From: Pseudonocardiaceae bacterium YIM PH 21723
GTDB lineage: Bacteria > Actinomycetota > Actinomycetes > Mycobacteriales > Pseudonocardiaceae
Reading direction: 5' to 3'
Length of the DNA: 64,000 nucleotides
NCBI GenBank assembly: GCA_003600225.1
Contig: QZFT01000033.1
Coordinates: 31,081 to 95,080 of the forward strand
Under the pieces are notes generated by a model. The model ran no database searches, was not told the DNA's origin, and worked only from the letters and a program-made list of their open reading frames with translations. The position numbers and the translations under genes are program-made. The stretch's first letter is position 1. Each line of letters starts with the position of its first letter. Below are positions 1-7,460 of the stretch, piece after piece.

Positions 1-119
1 TCATGTGGGACGAGACGTTGCAGCAGCCGGCCAAGGAAGCCGACGAAGCCTCGTCGACGGGAGAGTCTCCGGCCGGCGACGCGCAGCAGCCGTCCGATAG
101 CGGAGGGACCGCGCGGTGA
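1..119 (+). CDS. C-terminal tail of an unidentified protein (5' end outside window)
   Basis: The frame that ends with TGA at 117-119 is open back to the left edge. The visible tail is hydrophilic and rich in Ala, Ser, Glu and Gly, which looks like an unstructured C-terminus. Its stop codon overlaps the GTG start of the polymerase gene in a GTGA arrangement, so it is the preceding gene of the same polysaccharide operon. By position it could be a Wzz/tyrosine-kinase-like chain-length protein, but no diagnostic motif lies inside the window, so this is only inference. Confidence 0.5.
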   Translation, partial: MWDETLQQPAKEADEASSTGESPAGDAQQPSDSGGTAR

Positions 120-1540
120 TCACCGGCCGGGCGTCGGCAACCCCGCGGCGCCGACTGGTCAGCATGCCCGCGCTGCGGATCTCCCCGCAGCTGACCCTCG
201 CGGTGTTCGCGCTGGCCATGGCATGGCCGCAGAACAACGTGATCAAGGGTCCCGGCGGCTCGATCACCCCCGCGCGAGTCCTGGCGGGCTTCTGCTTCCT
301 CTGGTGGCTGGTCACCCGGCTCTCCGGCGGCCTCGGCCTGCGGTCCGGCCGTAACCCGGTGCGCGGCACCATCCTGCTCGCGCTCGGCTTGCTGTTGCTG
401 GCCAACGGCATCGCGATGGCGAACGGGGTCGCGGACGCGGTGATCTCGGACAGCGACCGCACCATGATGCTGCTGGTCCTGCTCGGTGGCACCGCGATGC
501 TCGCCGCCGACGCCCTGGAAGGCGTGCGCGCGCTGCGCATCGTGCTCGGCGCGATGGTCATCGGCGCCACCATGTCGGCCTTCTCCGCGCTGGTCATGTT
601 CGTGACCAAGTTCGACCTCCGGCAGTTCACCGTGCTGCCCGGCCTGGAGGCTCAGGGGATCCTCAAGGCCGACCTGGCCCGCGGCGGTCTGGAACGCGCG
701 CTGGGCTTCGCGACACATCCCATCGAACTGGCGGCGATCGCGACCGCTGCCATCCCGCTGGCCCTGCACCTGGCCCGGCACGCGGGGTACAAGCCGCTGT
801 GGTGGGCGTGCGTGCTGGTGCTGGCCACCGGTCCGATGGTGGCGATCTCCCGGACCGGCCTGCTGGGCATGGCCATCATCGTGATGCTCCTGCTGCCTCG
901 CGTCCGGTTCGGCCCGTGGATCCTGGGCATCACCGGAGCCGCGGTGGTCGGCGGTGTCGCCGCACTGTCCAACCCGAAGCTCGCCGGGGTGCTGGACAAG
1001 ACCGTCTCCGGTTCCAAGAACGACAGCTCCATCGGTTCCCGGCTCCGCGCCTACGAGTACGTGGCCGAGCTGGTGCAACGCAACACGTTCGGTGGCCAGG
1101 GCCTGGGTACCTACAAGGCGCCGCCGCAGCCGTATCTGGACAACCAGTACCTGCTGACCCTGGTCGAATCCGGGCTGCTCGGTGAGATCGCCCTCATCGC
1201 ACTGCTCGTCGCGCCCGTCGTGCTCATGGTGCGGGTGTGGCGTGGCGACGGCGTGCTCACCGCGAGGCGCGCGGAGCTTCCTGCGACGAAGGACGCCGCC
1301 TGGGCGGTGGGCACCGCTCTGGTCACCTGCGTGGTGTCCTTCGGCACATACGACGCCCTGGCCTTCCCACAGTTCGAAGGATTCACGCTGCTCCTGATCG
1401 GTCTGGCCGGCGCCGTGGTGGCCCAGACCCTTCCGGATGCGGTCGCGAGAGTCCGCCCGGTGTCACACAGTGACGTCGTGACCACCGGTGCGGTCGTTAG
1501 TCCCTCTGATCGGCGACAGGTGAACGAGGTGTCCGCATGA
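116..1540 (+). CDS. O-antigen ligase / Wzy-type polysaccharide polymerase
   Basis: A 474-residue integral membrane protein made of about a dozen hydrophobic segments. Residues about 305-355 form a less hydrophobic loop (GSRLRAYEY... then DNQYLLTLVESGLLG) that matches the large periplasmic Wzy_C loop of O-antigen ligases and polymerases, where the conserved Arg and the HN/DN-x-YL motif lie. This family joins lipid-linked oligosaccharide repeats at the outer face of the membrane. The GTG start at 116 overlaps the previous stop, and the stop overlaps the next ATG (ATGA at 1537). Two glycosyltransferases and a flippase follow, so a complete Wzx/Wzy-type exopolysaccharide route is likely. Whether it acts as polymerase or ligase cannot be told from sequence. 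Confidence 0.85.
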   Translation: MITGRASATPRRRLVSMPALRISPQLTLAVFALAMAWPQNNVIKGPGGSITPARVLAGFCFLWWLVTRLSGGLGLRSGRNPVRGTILLALGLLLLANGIAMANGVADAVISDSDRTMMLLVLLGGTAMLAADALEGVRALRIVLGAMVIGATMSAFSALVMFVTKFDLRQFTVLPGLEAQGILKADLARGGLERALGFATHPIELAAIATAAIPLALHLARHAGYKPLWWACVLVLATGPMVAISRTGLLGMAIIVMLLLPRVRFGPWILGITGAAVVGGVAALSNPKLAGVLDKTVSGSKNDSSIGSRLRAYEYVAELVQRNTFGGQGLGTYKAPPQPYLDNQYLLTLVESGLLGEIALIALLVAPVVLMVRVWRGDGVLTARRAELPATKDAAWAVGTALVTCVVSFGTYDALAFPQFEGFTLLLIGLAGAVVAQTLPDAVARVRPVSHSDVVTTGAVVSPSDRRQVNEVSA

Positions 1541-2496
1541 CGTCCAAGTTGCTGGTGGCCGTGGTGACCTACCGGTCATCCGCCGTGCTGCCGGGGCTGC
1601 TGGCCACGCTCCCGGCCGGCATGTCCGGGGTGGACAGCTGGCGGCTGGTGATCGCGGACAACGCCTCGACCGACGACACCGTCGCGGTCGCCCGGGAACT
1701 GGCGCCGCACGCGGAGATCGTGCAGACCGGCGGCAACCTCGGTTATGGAGCCGGGGTCAACGCCTGCCTGGAACTGGCGAAGCCCGACGAGGATCTGCTG
1801 GTGCTGAACGCCGACATCCGGCTGCAGGACGGCTGTATCCGCAGGTTGCAGGCCGAGTGCGCGGATGAGGCCGTCGGAGCCGCGGTGCCGTGGGTGACCC
1901 ACGACGACGGCAGCCCGGAGATCACCCTGCGCCGGAAGCCCACCGCGCTTCGCGCCTGGGGCGAGTCGCTGCTGGGTGGCCGCGCGGACCGTTTCCACTC
2001 GCTGTCCGAGCGCATCTGGCCGGGCAGCACCCGCGAGGCCGACTGGGCGAACGGCGCGTTCCTGTACATCCCGGCCCGGGTGTGGCGGCGGATCGGCGCC
2101 TGGCGCGCGGACCTGTTCCTGTACTCCGAAGAGGTCGACTACTGCCGGCGGATCACCGATGCGGGCTGGTTGATCCGTCAGGTGACCACCGCTCGTGCTG
2201 TTCACAAGGGTGGCGAGGCCACCACCGCGCCACTGTTGTGGGCGCAACTGACCACCAACAAGGTGGTGCACGCCGCCCGATGGGATGGGCTTGCCGCCGC
2301 ACGGGCCACGTGGCTGGCGTTGGCAGTGGGTCAACTGCTGCGATTGCCGCTACGCCGGGGGACCCATAGCGCCGCATTGCGTGCGCTGTGGACCGGTCGG
2401 TCCCGACTACTGCGTGGCGAACCGACGAACCCGGCTGCCCCGAGTGAGTTCGGTTCGCGGATCGCAGTGTCCGCGCATGGAGGTGGTCGCCGGTGA
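1537..2496 (+). CDS. Family 2 glycosyltransferase (rhamnosyltransferase-like)
   Basis: A 319-residue GT-A fold enzyme. The N-terminus (VAVVTYRSS, then DNASTDDT near residue 41 and LNADIRL near residue 90) is the nucleotide-sugar binding core of GT2 enzymes; the NAD variant of DxD is typical of WbbL-like rhamnosyltransferases. Residues 160-215 carry the WANGAFLYIPARVW and SEEVDYC segments that usually close the acceptor site. No membrane segment, so a cytoplasmic or membrane-peripheral enzyme that adds one sugar to the lipid-linked repeat. It overlaps its neighbours on both sides (ATGA upstream, GTGA downstream). The sugar donor is not determinable. Confidence 0.85.
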   Translation: MTSKLLVAVVTYRSSAVLPGLLATLPAGMSGVDSWRLVIADNASTDDTVAVARELAPHAEIVQTGGNLGYGAGVNACLELAKPDEDLLVLNADIRLQDGCIRRLQAECADEAVGAAVPWVTHDDGSPEITLRRKPTALRAWGESLLGGRADRFHSLSERIWPGSTREADWANGAFLYIPARVWRRIGAWRADLFLYSEEVDYCRRITDAGWLIRQVTTARAVHKGGEATTAPLLWAQLTTNKVVHAARWDGLAAARATWLALAVGQLLRLPLRRGTHSAALRALWTGRSRLLRGEPTNPAAPSEFGSRIAVSAHGGGRR

Positions 2497-3314
2497 GCCG
2501 GGACTATGCGTTGCTGCCGCGGCCGGTGAAGAACCTGCTGCGCCGGCTCGTCGGCCGGTACGAGATCGGCGAGCGGTGGTGGCACCTGCGGTTCGCCCGC
2601 CGGCGTGCCGAGGCGCGGCGTGCCGAGGAGCTCGAGGTCGCCCAGTTGCGCGGGACGCTCACCGAGCTTCCGGCCGCGACGGTCGCGGTGATCATGCCGA
2701 CGTTTCGGCGACCGGAGCAGCTGGCCGTCGCCGTGCGCAGCGCCCTCGCCCAGACCGTGCGGGACATCGTCGTGCTGGTGGTCGACGACGGCGGCGGTCA
2801 GACCGACGGCCTGCCGGACGACCCACGGCTGACCGTGCTGAAGCTTTCGCGGAATCACCGCAGTCCCGGACTGGCCCGCAACGTGGCCATCCGGCTCTCC
2901 CGCTCGCCATACGTCGCGTTCCTGGACGACGACAACACCTGGCGCCCCGATCACCTGGAGCACGCCATCGCAGGGCTCGAACAAGGTGCGGGGCTGGTCT
3001 ACACCGCCGTGCAACGGCGCCGGGTGGACGGTTCCCCGGTGGACGTGCTGGCCCAGGACTGGAACCGCGGCGCGCACCGGGACACGGCGTGGGTCGACGT
3101 CAACGCTGTCGCCGTCCGGCGCTTCCCGGGCCTCAGCTTCGACCCGTGGGCCCGGCCGGGCTGGGTGCATCCCCGGGAGGACTGGGAGATGGTGCACCGC
3201 GCGTCGCTGACGCTCCAGGTGACTCACCTGCCGCAGACCACCGTGGACTACGTCGTGCACAGCGGTAGCTACTTCACCGAGTGGGATGCCGCTGCGCTGG
3301 AGTCGTCCCGATGA
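2493..3314 (+). CDS. Family 2 glycosyltransferase
   Basis: A 273-residue GT2 protein. About 60 residues of basic, helical N-terminal leader precede the GT-A core, which starts at VIMPTFRRPEQL (residue 66) and carries the metal-binding acidic cluster FLDDDNTW near residue 143. The GTG start overlaps the previous stop by four bases, and the stop overlaps the ATG of the flippase gene (ATGA at 3311). It belongs to the same translationally coupled polysaccharide operon and probably adds a further sugar to the repeat unit. Specific linkage unknown. Confidence 0.85.
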   Translation: MSRDYALLPRPVKNLLRRLVGRYEIGERWWHLRFARRRAEARRAEELEVAQLRGTLTELPAATVAVIMPTFRRPEQLAVAVRSALAQTVRDIVVLVVDDGGGQTDGLPDDPRLTVLKLSRNHRSPGLARNVAIRLSRSPYVAFLDDDNTWRPDHLEHAIAGLEQGAGLVYTAVQRRRVDGSPVDVLAQDWNRGAHRDTAWVDVNAVAVRRFPGLSFDPWARPGWVHPREDWEMVHRASLTLQVTHLPQTTVDYVVHSGSYFTEWDAAALESSR

Positions 3315-4837
3315 GCATCAACATCGGGGGCGCGATCAGCCGCGCCGTTGACCGGGGTGACGAGGGCGGCAACCTCGGTAACCGCTTCCGCCGCAGCCTC
3401 AAGCTGAGCCTGCTGAACACCCTGTTGTCCCGGCTGGGCACGTTCGCCATGGGCGTGTTGCTGGCCCGGTTGCTTGCTCCCGAGGAGTTCGGCATCTACG
3501 CCACCGCACTGGTGGTGCAGAACCTGCTGCTGACCTTCAACGACATGGGCACCGCGGCGGCGGTCGTCCGGCACAACGGCAACGTGAAGCCGCTGCTGCG
3601 CACCGCGTGGACCGTGTCCGTGTTCGGTGGCGTGGTCGCGTTCCTCATCTGCCTGATGGCCGCGCCCGCGCTGGCCACCGCGCTGGGTAGCCCGCACGCC
3701 ACCGACATCGTGCGTTTCCTGGCGGTGAACGCGCTGCTGGACGGCTTCGCCGCCGTGCCCGGCGCGCTGCTGACGCGCGAGTTGCGTCAGGCCAGAAGAC
3801 TGGTCGCGGACCTGTCCGGCACGGTGCTGAACCTGGTGCTCACCGGAGCGCTCGCCCTGGCGGGCTTCGGCCCGTGGGCCCTGGCGATCGGCCACGTCTC
3901 CGGCACCGCGCTGGTGGTGGTGCTGCTGCTCGCGCTCACCGGACACCGGCCTAGCTTCGGCTTCGACCGGGAACATTTCCGCGAGGTCGCGCAGTACGGC
4001 GTCACGGTGATGGCCTCGGCTTTGTTGCTGGTGGTGCTGCAGAGCACGCCACAGGCGGCCACCGGCACGCTGCTCGGCGCCACCGCGCTGGGTTTCTTCT
4101 ACATCGCCAACAACGTGGCCAACTGGCCGGTCTCGCTGATCACCACCACGGTCGAACGGGTCGCGCTGGCGACCTTCGCCCGGGCCAAGGAGACCGGTAT
4201 GGACCTCAACCGGGCCGCCTCCGGGGTGATCGGCCTGGTCGCCGTGGCCGCGGTTCCCGGTGGCATCGCGCTGGCCATGATGTCCGGCGACATCGTCCGG
4301 GTCGTCTACGGCAAGTCCTGGATGCCCGCCGCCGCCGTGTTGTCCGGGCTCGCGGTCGCCGCCGTCGCCCGGGTGCTGTGTGAGCTGGTGTTCAACCTGC
4401 TGGTCGCCGTCGGCGCCACGCTGTCCTCGGTGCTGCTGCAGGTCGTGTGGCTGGCCGCGCTGGTCCCGGCGACGGTGTTCGCCGGCATGCACTGGGGTCT
4501 GGCCGGTATCGGCTGGGCCCAGGCGGTGGTTGCTCTCTTCGTGGCGTTCCCCGTCCACGCGTGGGGGATCCGGCAGGCCGGGTTGAAGCTCTCCGCACTC
4601 GCCAAAGGCCTGGCGCTGCCCGCATTCACCGGACTGATTGCATTGGCTGCCTTGTTCACTGTCCGTGAGCTAGAGTTGGATCCGCTGCTCAACCTGGTGG
4701 TGGGTGGTGTGGTGACAGGTGCGCTGGTCGGAATCGGGTACTTCCGGGTACGACACCAGGTGGAAGCCGCTTTGAATCCTTCGCCTAACGGTTCGGAGTC
4801 GACTACAGAGAGTTCAACTTCAGTAAATCTGTACTGA
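3311..4837 (+). CDS. Wzx-like polysaccharide flippase (MATE/PST superfamily)
   Basis: A 508-residue, very hydrophobic protein with 12-14 predicted membrane segments, typical of lipopolysaccharide biosynthesis flippases of the MVF/PST group. The cytoplasmic N-terminus leads into the LSLLNTLLSRLGTFAMGVLLARLL segment characteristic of the first helices of the family (LxxxxxxGxxxxxxLARLLxPEEFG). It would flip undecaprenyl-linked repeats across the membrane to the Wzy-like enzyme encoded at 116-1540. I chose ATG 3311, which overlaps the previous stop as ATGA, rather than the ATG at 3281, which lies inside the previous gene. The gene ends the operon. Confidence 0.88.
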   Translation: MSINIGGAISRAVDRGDEGGNLGNRFRRSLKLSLLNTLLSRLGTFAMGVLLARLLAPEEFGIYATALVVQNLLLTFNDMGTAAAVVRHNGNVKPLLRTAWTVSVFGGVVAFLICLMAAPALATALGSPHATDIVRFLAVNALLDGFAAVPGALLTRELRQARRLVADLSGTVLNLVLTGALALAGFGPWALAIGHVSGTALVVVLLLALTGHRPSFGFDREHFREVAQYGVTVMASALLLVVLQSTPQAATGTLLGATALGFFYIANNVANWPVSLITTTVERVALATFARAKETGMDLNRAASGVIGLVAVAAVPGGIALAMMSGDIVRVVYGKSWMPAAAVLSGLAVAAVARVLCELVFNLLVAVGATLSSVLLQVVWLAALVPATVFAGMHWGLAGIGWAQAVVALFVAFPVHAWGIRQAGLKLSALAKGLALPAFTGLIALAALFTVRELELDPLLNLVVGGVVTGALVGIGYFRVRHQVEAALNPSPNGSESTTESSTSVNLY

Positions 4838-4882
4838 ACTTTGCGGCCGAACGGGTGAGTCCTGTGGTTCACTGATCTAGCT

Positions 4883-4900
4883 CTGCCCGAGGCCGGGCAG
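4883..4900. terminator. Short hairpin after the polysaccharide operon
   Basis: A 7-bp stem (CTGCCCG / CGGGCAG) with a 4-nt loop lies 45 bases after the flippase stop codon. There is no following T-run, so it may be a weak terminator or chance. Confidence 0.3.
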
Positions 4901-4966
4901 AAAATGTTCAGTGGTCGATTTCCGCGCTGATCGATGAGGCTCGCGCCAACAGAAGGACGGTGACCG

Positions 4967-6055
4967 GTGACCTGGCGGACAAAGTGCGCTGGACTTGCCC
5001 TGCTGCTGCCGTTGCTGGCTTTGACCGCGTGCGATGAGAGGGCGACGGCGGCGCGGATCAACCGCCCGTCCAATCCGCCCATCACGACGGTGAAGCCGGT
5101 GGCCTCATCCTCGAGTATCGCGCCGTCCCCGACGACGAAGACGCCGCCGCCCAACTCGGGCTCCGCAGCGTACAGCCCGTACACGTCGACCCAGGGCTTC
5201 TATGTCGACCCGACGAGCAACGCGGCGAAGTGGGTGCGGTCCAATCCCGGCGACTCCCGGGCCTCCACGCTGTCCCAGCTGATCGCCGCCAAACCGGCGG
5301 CCAAGGCCTTCGACAACTGGAACGGCCAGGTCAAGAACGCCGTCGACGAGTACGTCTCAGCCGCCGCGGCGAAGAACCAGCTGCCGGTGCTGATCGGCTA
5401 CAACCTGCCGTTCCGCGACTGCGGCCAGTACTCGCACGGCGGCGCGGCCAACGCGGACGAGTACCGCACGTGGGTCCGTGACGTGTCCGCGGGCATCGCC
5501 AACCGCCCGTCGGTGCTGATCCTGGAGCCGGACTCGCTGATCCACCTGGACTGCCTCTCCGAGGCCGACCGCCGCACCCGCGTCGAGCTGCTCAAGGACG
5601 CCGGTCAGGTGCTCGGCCAGCAGAGCCCGAAGACCTGGGTCTACATGGACGGCAGTGACGGCCGCTGGACCGACCCGTCCGAAATGGCCGACCGGCTCGC
5701 GGCGGCCGGCGTGGGCGGTGTCCGCGGCTACACGGTCAACGTGGCCAACTTCAACACCACCGACCAGGCCACCTCCTATGGCAAGCGGGTCAAGTCGGTG
5801 CTGAAGATGCGCTACAACATCGACTCCGGTTTCGTCGTGGACATCAGCCGCAACGGCAATGGCTCCGACGGCAGCTGGTGCAACCCGCCCGGCCGACGCA
5901 TCGGCGGCTTCCCCCAGGTCGGCGGCCCCAACACGGTGGACGCGCTGCTGTGGATCAAGAAGCCCGGTGAGTCCGACGGCAACTGCGGCGTCGCGCAGGG
6001 CACCAAGTCCGGTGAGTTCATCCCCGACCTGGCCATGCAGCTGGCGGGTGGCTGA
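4967..6055 (+). CDS. Secreted GH6 family lipoprotein (endoglucanase/cellobiohydrolase-like)
   Basis: A 362-residue exported enzyme. Residues 1-22 form a lipoprotein signal (basic start, hydrophobic core, lipobox LTAC with Cys22), followed by a Thr/Ser/Pro linker to about residue 75. The rest is a glycoside hydrolase family 6 domain: YNLPFRDCGQY holds the conserved Asp151, and ILEPDSL holds Asp189, the usual catalytic acid. GH6 enzymes hydrolyse beta-1,4-glucan with inversion. No cellulose-binding module is present, so it is anchored at the cell surface and is more likely to process self-made polysaccharide than to digest plant cellulose. It follows the Wzx/Wzy operon by 129 bases. Start GTG chosen because it gives a clean signal peptide. 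Confidence 0.87.
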   Translation: MTWRTKCAGLALLLPLLALTACDERATAARINRPSNPPITTVKPVASSSSIAPSPTTKTPPPNSGSAAYSPYTSTQGFYVDPTSNAAKWVRSNPGDSRASTLSQLIAAKPAAKAFDNWNGQVKNAVDEYVSAAAAKNQLPVLIGYNLPFRDCGQYSHGGAANADEYRTWVRDVSAGIANRPSVLILEPDSLIHLDCLSEADRRTRVELLKDAGQVLGQQSPKTWVYMDGSDGRWTDPSEMADRLAAAGVGGVRGYTVNVANFNTTDQATSYGKRVKSVLKMRYNIDSGFVVDISRNGNGSDGSWCNPPGRRIGGFPQVGGPNTVDALLWIKKPGESDGNCGVAQGTKSGEFIPDLAMQLAGG

Positions 6056-6058
6056 CCT

Positions 6059-6658
6059 TCAGCGTTCCGGCACTACCCGGGTGGCATAGCCCGGGTAGTG
6101 CCGCACGAAACCGTCCCGGTCCAGGGTGAGGTCGGCGGTGAATTCGCCCTGCCGGTAGTTGATGGTGCCGTCGGTGTTCACTGTGTACGTCTGCCGGGCG
6201 AGCACCACCTTCAGCGAGGGCAGCAGGATCCAGGCCATCGGCAGCGTCACGGCCGTGCCGGGTGAAGCTTTGTGAAGCTTCAGCCGCCGGATCGGCAGGA
6301 TGTTGGTCAGCGCGGTGGCGGCGATGTCCACATCCACCGCCTCGGCCAGCTCGTCCGGATCGACCGGCCCCGGCGCCTCGGCGAAGGGCGCGTCACCGAA
6401 AGCTTCACCCTCGGCCCGCCATGCCCCGGCCACCCGGTCCAGCCGCAGTCGTCGTCGCCAGCCGGCTCCCTCCGACCAGACCTGCACCGACTCGGTGCCG
6501 AAGCCGGGCAGGGTACGCAGCTCATAACGGCAGACATGCGGAACCGGCTCGGCGCTGACCGCCGTGCCGCTCGCGCGCAGCGCGTCGTCCGTCAGCTCGG
6601 CGAACGCCAGATCGGTACCGGGCGTGGTCAGCTTTCGCCAGAACAACGCGATGGTCAT
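6059..6658 (-). CDS. Putative glycolipid-binding domain protein
   Basis: A 199-residue cytoplasmic protein with no signal peptide. The pattern of a hydrophobic start, an RYELRTLPGFGTESVQVW strand, a W-rich middle and the C-terminal segment LTLDRDGFVRHYPGYATRV matches the Pfam glycolipid-binding family (formerly DUF1089), whose molecular role is unknown. It converges with the GH6 gene with only three bases between stop codons, and its last codons form a strong hairpin (6068-6103). The TetR gene starts upstream on the same strand with a 9-base gap, so the two are probably one transcript. Confidence 0.7.
   Translation of the reverse strand: MTIALFWRKLTTPGTDLAFAELTDDALRASGTAVSAEPVPHVCRYELRTLPGFGTESVQVWSEGAGWRRRLRLDRVAGAWRAEGEAFGDAPFAEAPGPVDPDELAEAVDVDIAATALTNILPIRRLKLHKASPGTAVTLPMAWILLPSLKVVLARQTYTVNTDGTINYRQGEFTADLTLDRDGFVRHYPGYATRVVPER
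6068..6103. terminator. 14-bp hairpin inside the 3' end of a gene, serving convergent genes
   Basis: Perfect inverted repeat: arms 6068-6081 and 6090-6103 (CGGCACTACCCGGG and its complement) with an 8-nt loop. It lies within the last codons of the 6059-6658 gene and immediately past the stop of the GH6 gene, so it could terminate the GH6 transcript. There is no T-run. Confidence 0.55.
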
Positions 6659-6667
6659 GATCCCAAC

Positions 6668-7285
6668 CTAGGCCCGGCCGGTCCTCAGCTCCAGCAGGCT
6701 TTCGACCATCTCGGTGAGGAAATCGACCAGCCGTTCCGCCGCGACATCGATCTCGCCACGCAGCCAGGCCATGAACAGCTCCAGTCCGCCGCTGATCGCC
6801 ACCCAGCCGGCCATCTGCGCGTCGGCCGGTGAACCCGCCTGCTCGCCGACCAGCTCGGTGTTCTGCTCGACGATGATCGACACCAGCATGCGGAGCGTGT
6901 CCTCCCGCCGCTGGGCGAAGGACTCCGCGTACAGCAACTCCAGCATGATCTTGCCCCGCCGTGGATCCTCGGTCAGATAGTCGACGCCGACCCGTGCGCA
7001 GGTCCGGGTGCGGGCCCGCCGGTCATGCGGTGCGAAGTCCAGCGCCGCGGTGAGTGCGGCCAGCCCGTTGCCGACGAACTCCTCGGACAGCGTCCCGAGC
7101 AGGCCGTCCAGCCCACCGAAGCTCTCGTAGAGGTAGCGGTCGTTCAACTGGGCCCTGGCGCAGACGCGGCGGATGGTGGTCTGTCGCCAGCCGTCCTCGG
7201 CGACGACGTCGAGTGCGGCCTCCAGCAGTTTCGATCGGCGCTCGAGCTGCCGTTCGGCCGGGGTGAGTCCACCGTAGGTGCGCAT
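6668..7285 (-). CDS. TetR/AcrR family transcriptional regulator
   Basis: A 205-residue repressor-type protein. Residues about 15-60 form the TetR helix-turn-helix (LEAALDVVAEDGWRQTTIRRV... then DRYLYESFGGLDGLL), and the rest is a variable helical ligand domain. I chose ATG at 7285 because it is preceded by GGGAGG and starts just before the conserved domain; a longer open frame reaching 7849 runs antisense to the hydrolase gene and is not credible. It is divergent from the hydrolase gene at 7461, and two palindromes lie in between (7300-7340), so autoregulation and control of the hydrolase are plausible. Confidence 0.88.
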   Translation of the reverse strand: MRTYGGLTPAERQLERRSKLLEAALDVVAEDGWRQTTIRRVCARAQLNDRYLYESFGGLDGLLGTLSEEFVGNGLAALTAALDFAPHDRRARTRTCARVGVDYLTEDPRRGKIMLELLYAESFAQRREDTLRMLVSIIVEQNTELVGEQAGSPADAQMAGWVAISGGLELFMAWLRGEIDVAAERLVDFLTEMVESLLELRTGRA

Positions 7286-7299
7286 GATCCTCCCGCCAT

Positions 7300-7340
7300 C
7301 TGGTGTACCAGTGTCACCAGACTTGGATCGATTGTCGATC
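7300..7340. promoter_or_regulatory. Two palindromes upstream of the TetR gene, candidate operators
   Basis: CTGGTGTACCAG at 7300-7311 (extended as CTGGTG...CACCAG to 7320) and GATCGATTGTCGATC at 7326-7340. Both are inverted repeats of the size TetR dimers bind, and they lie between the divergent TetR and hydrolase genes. Confidence 0.45.
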
Positions 7341-7448
7341 AACTGATTCCACAGCATGGGAAGGAGGATTCTGTGTGCTCGAGGTGTGGCGAACTTCCAA
7401 GGTTCTCGAACACGCGTCGTCCAATCGGAAACTGCCCGGCGCCGCGGG

Positions 7449-7454
7449 TAGGTT
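7449..7454 (+). promoter_or_regulatory. -10 element TAGGTT for a leaderless hydrolase transcript
   Basis: TAGGTT ends exactly six bases before the ATG at 7461, the spacing expected when transcription begins at the start codon. No Shine-Dalgarno sequence is visible. Confidence 0.45.
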
Positions 7455-7460
7455 GACCGC

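Noticed and set aside
3269..4558. Long open frame on the minus strand across the flippase gene
   Set aside because: Its protein is Gln/His/Gly-rich low-quality sequence, a mirror of high-G+C coding on the other strand; the plus-strand flippase is clear.
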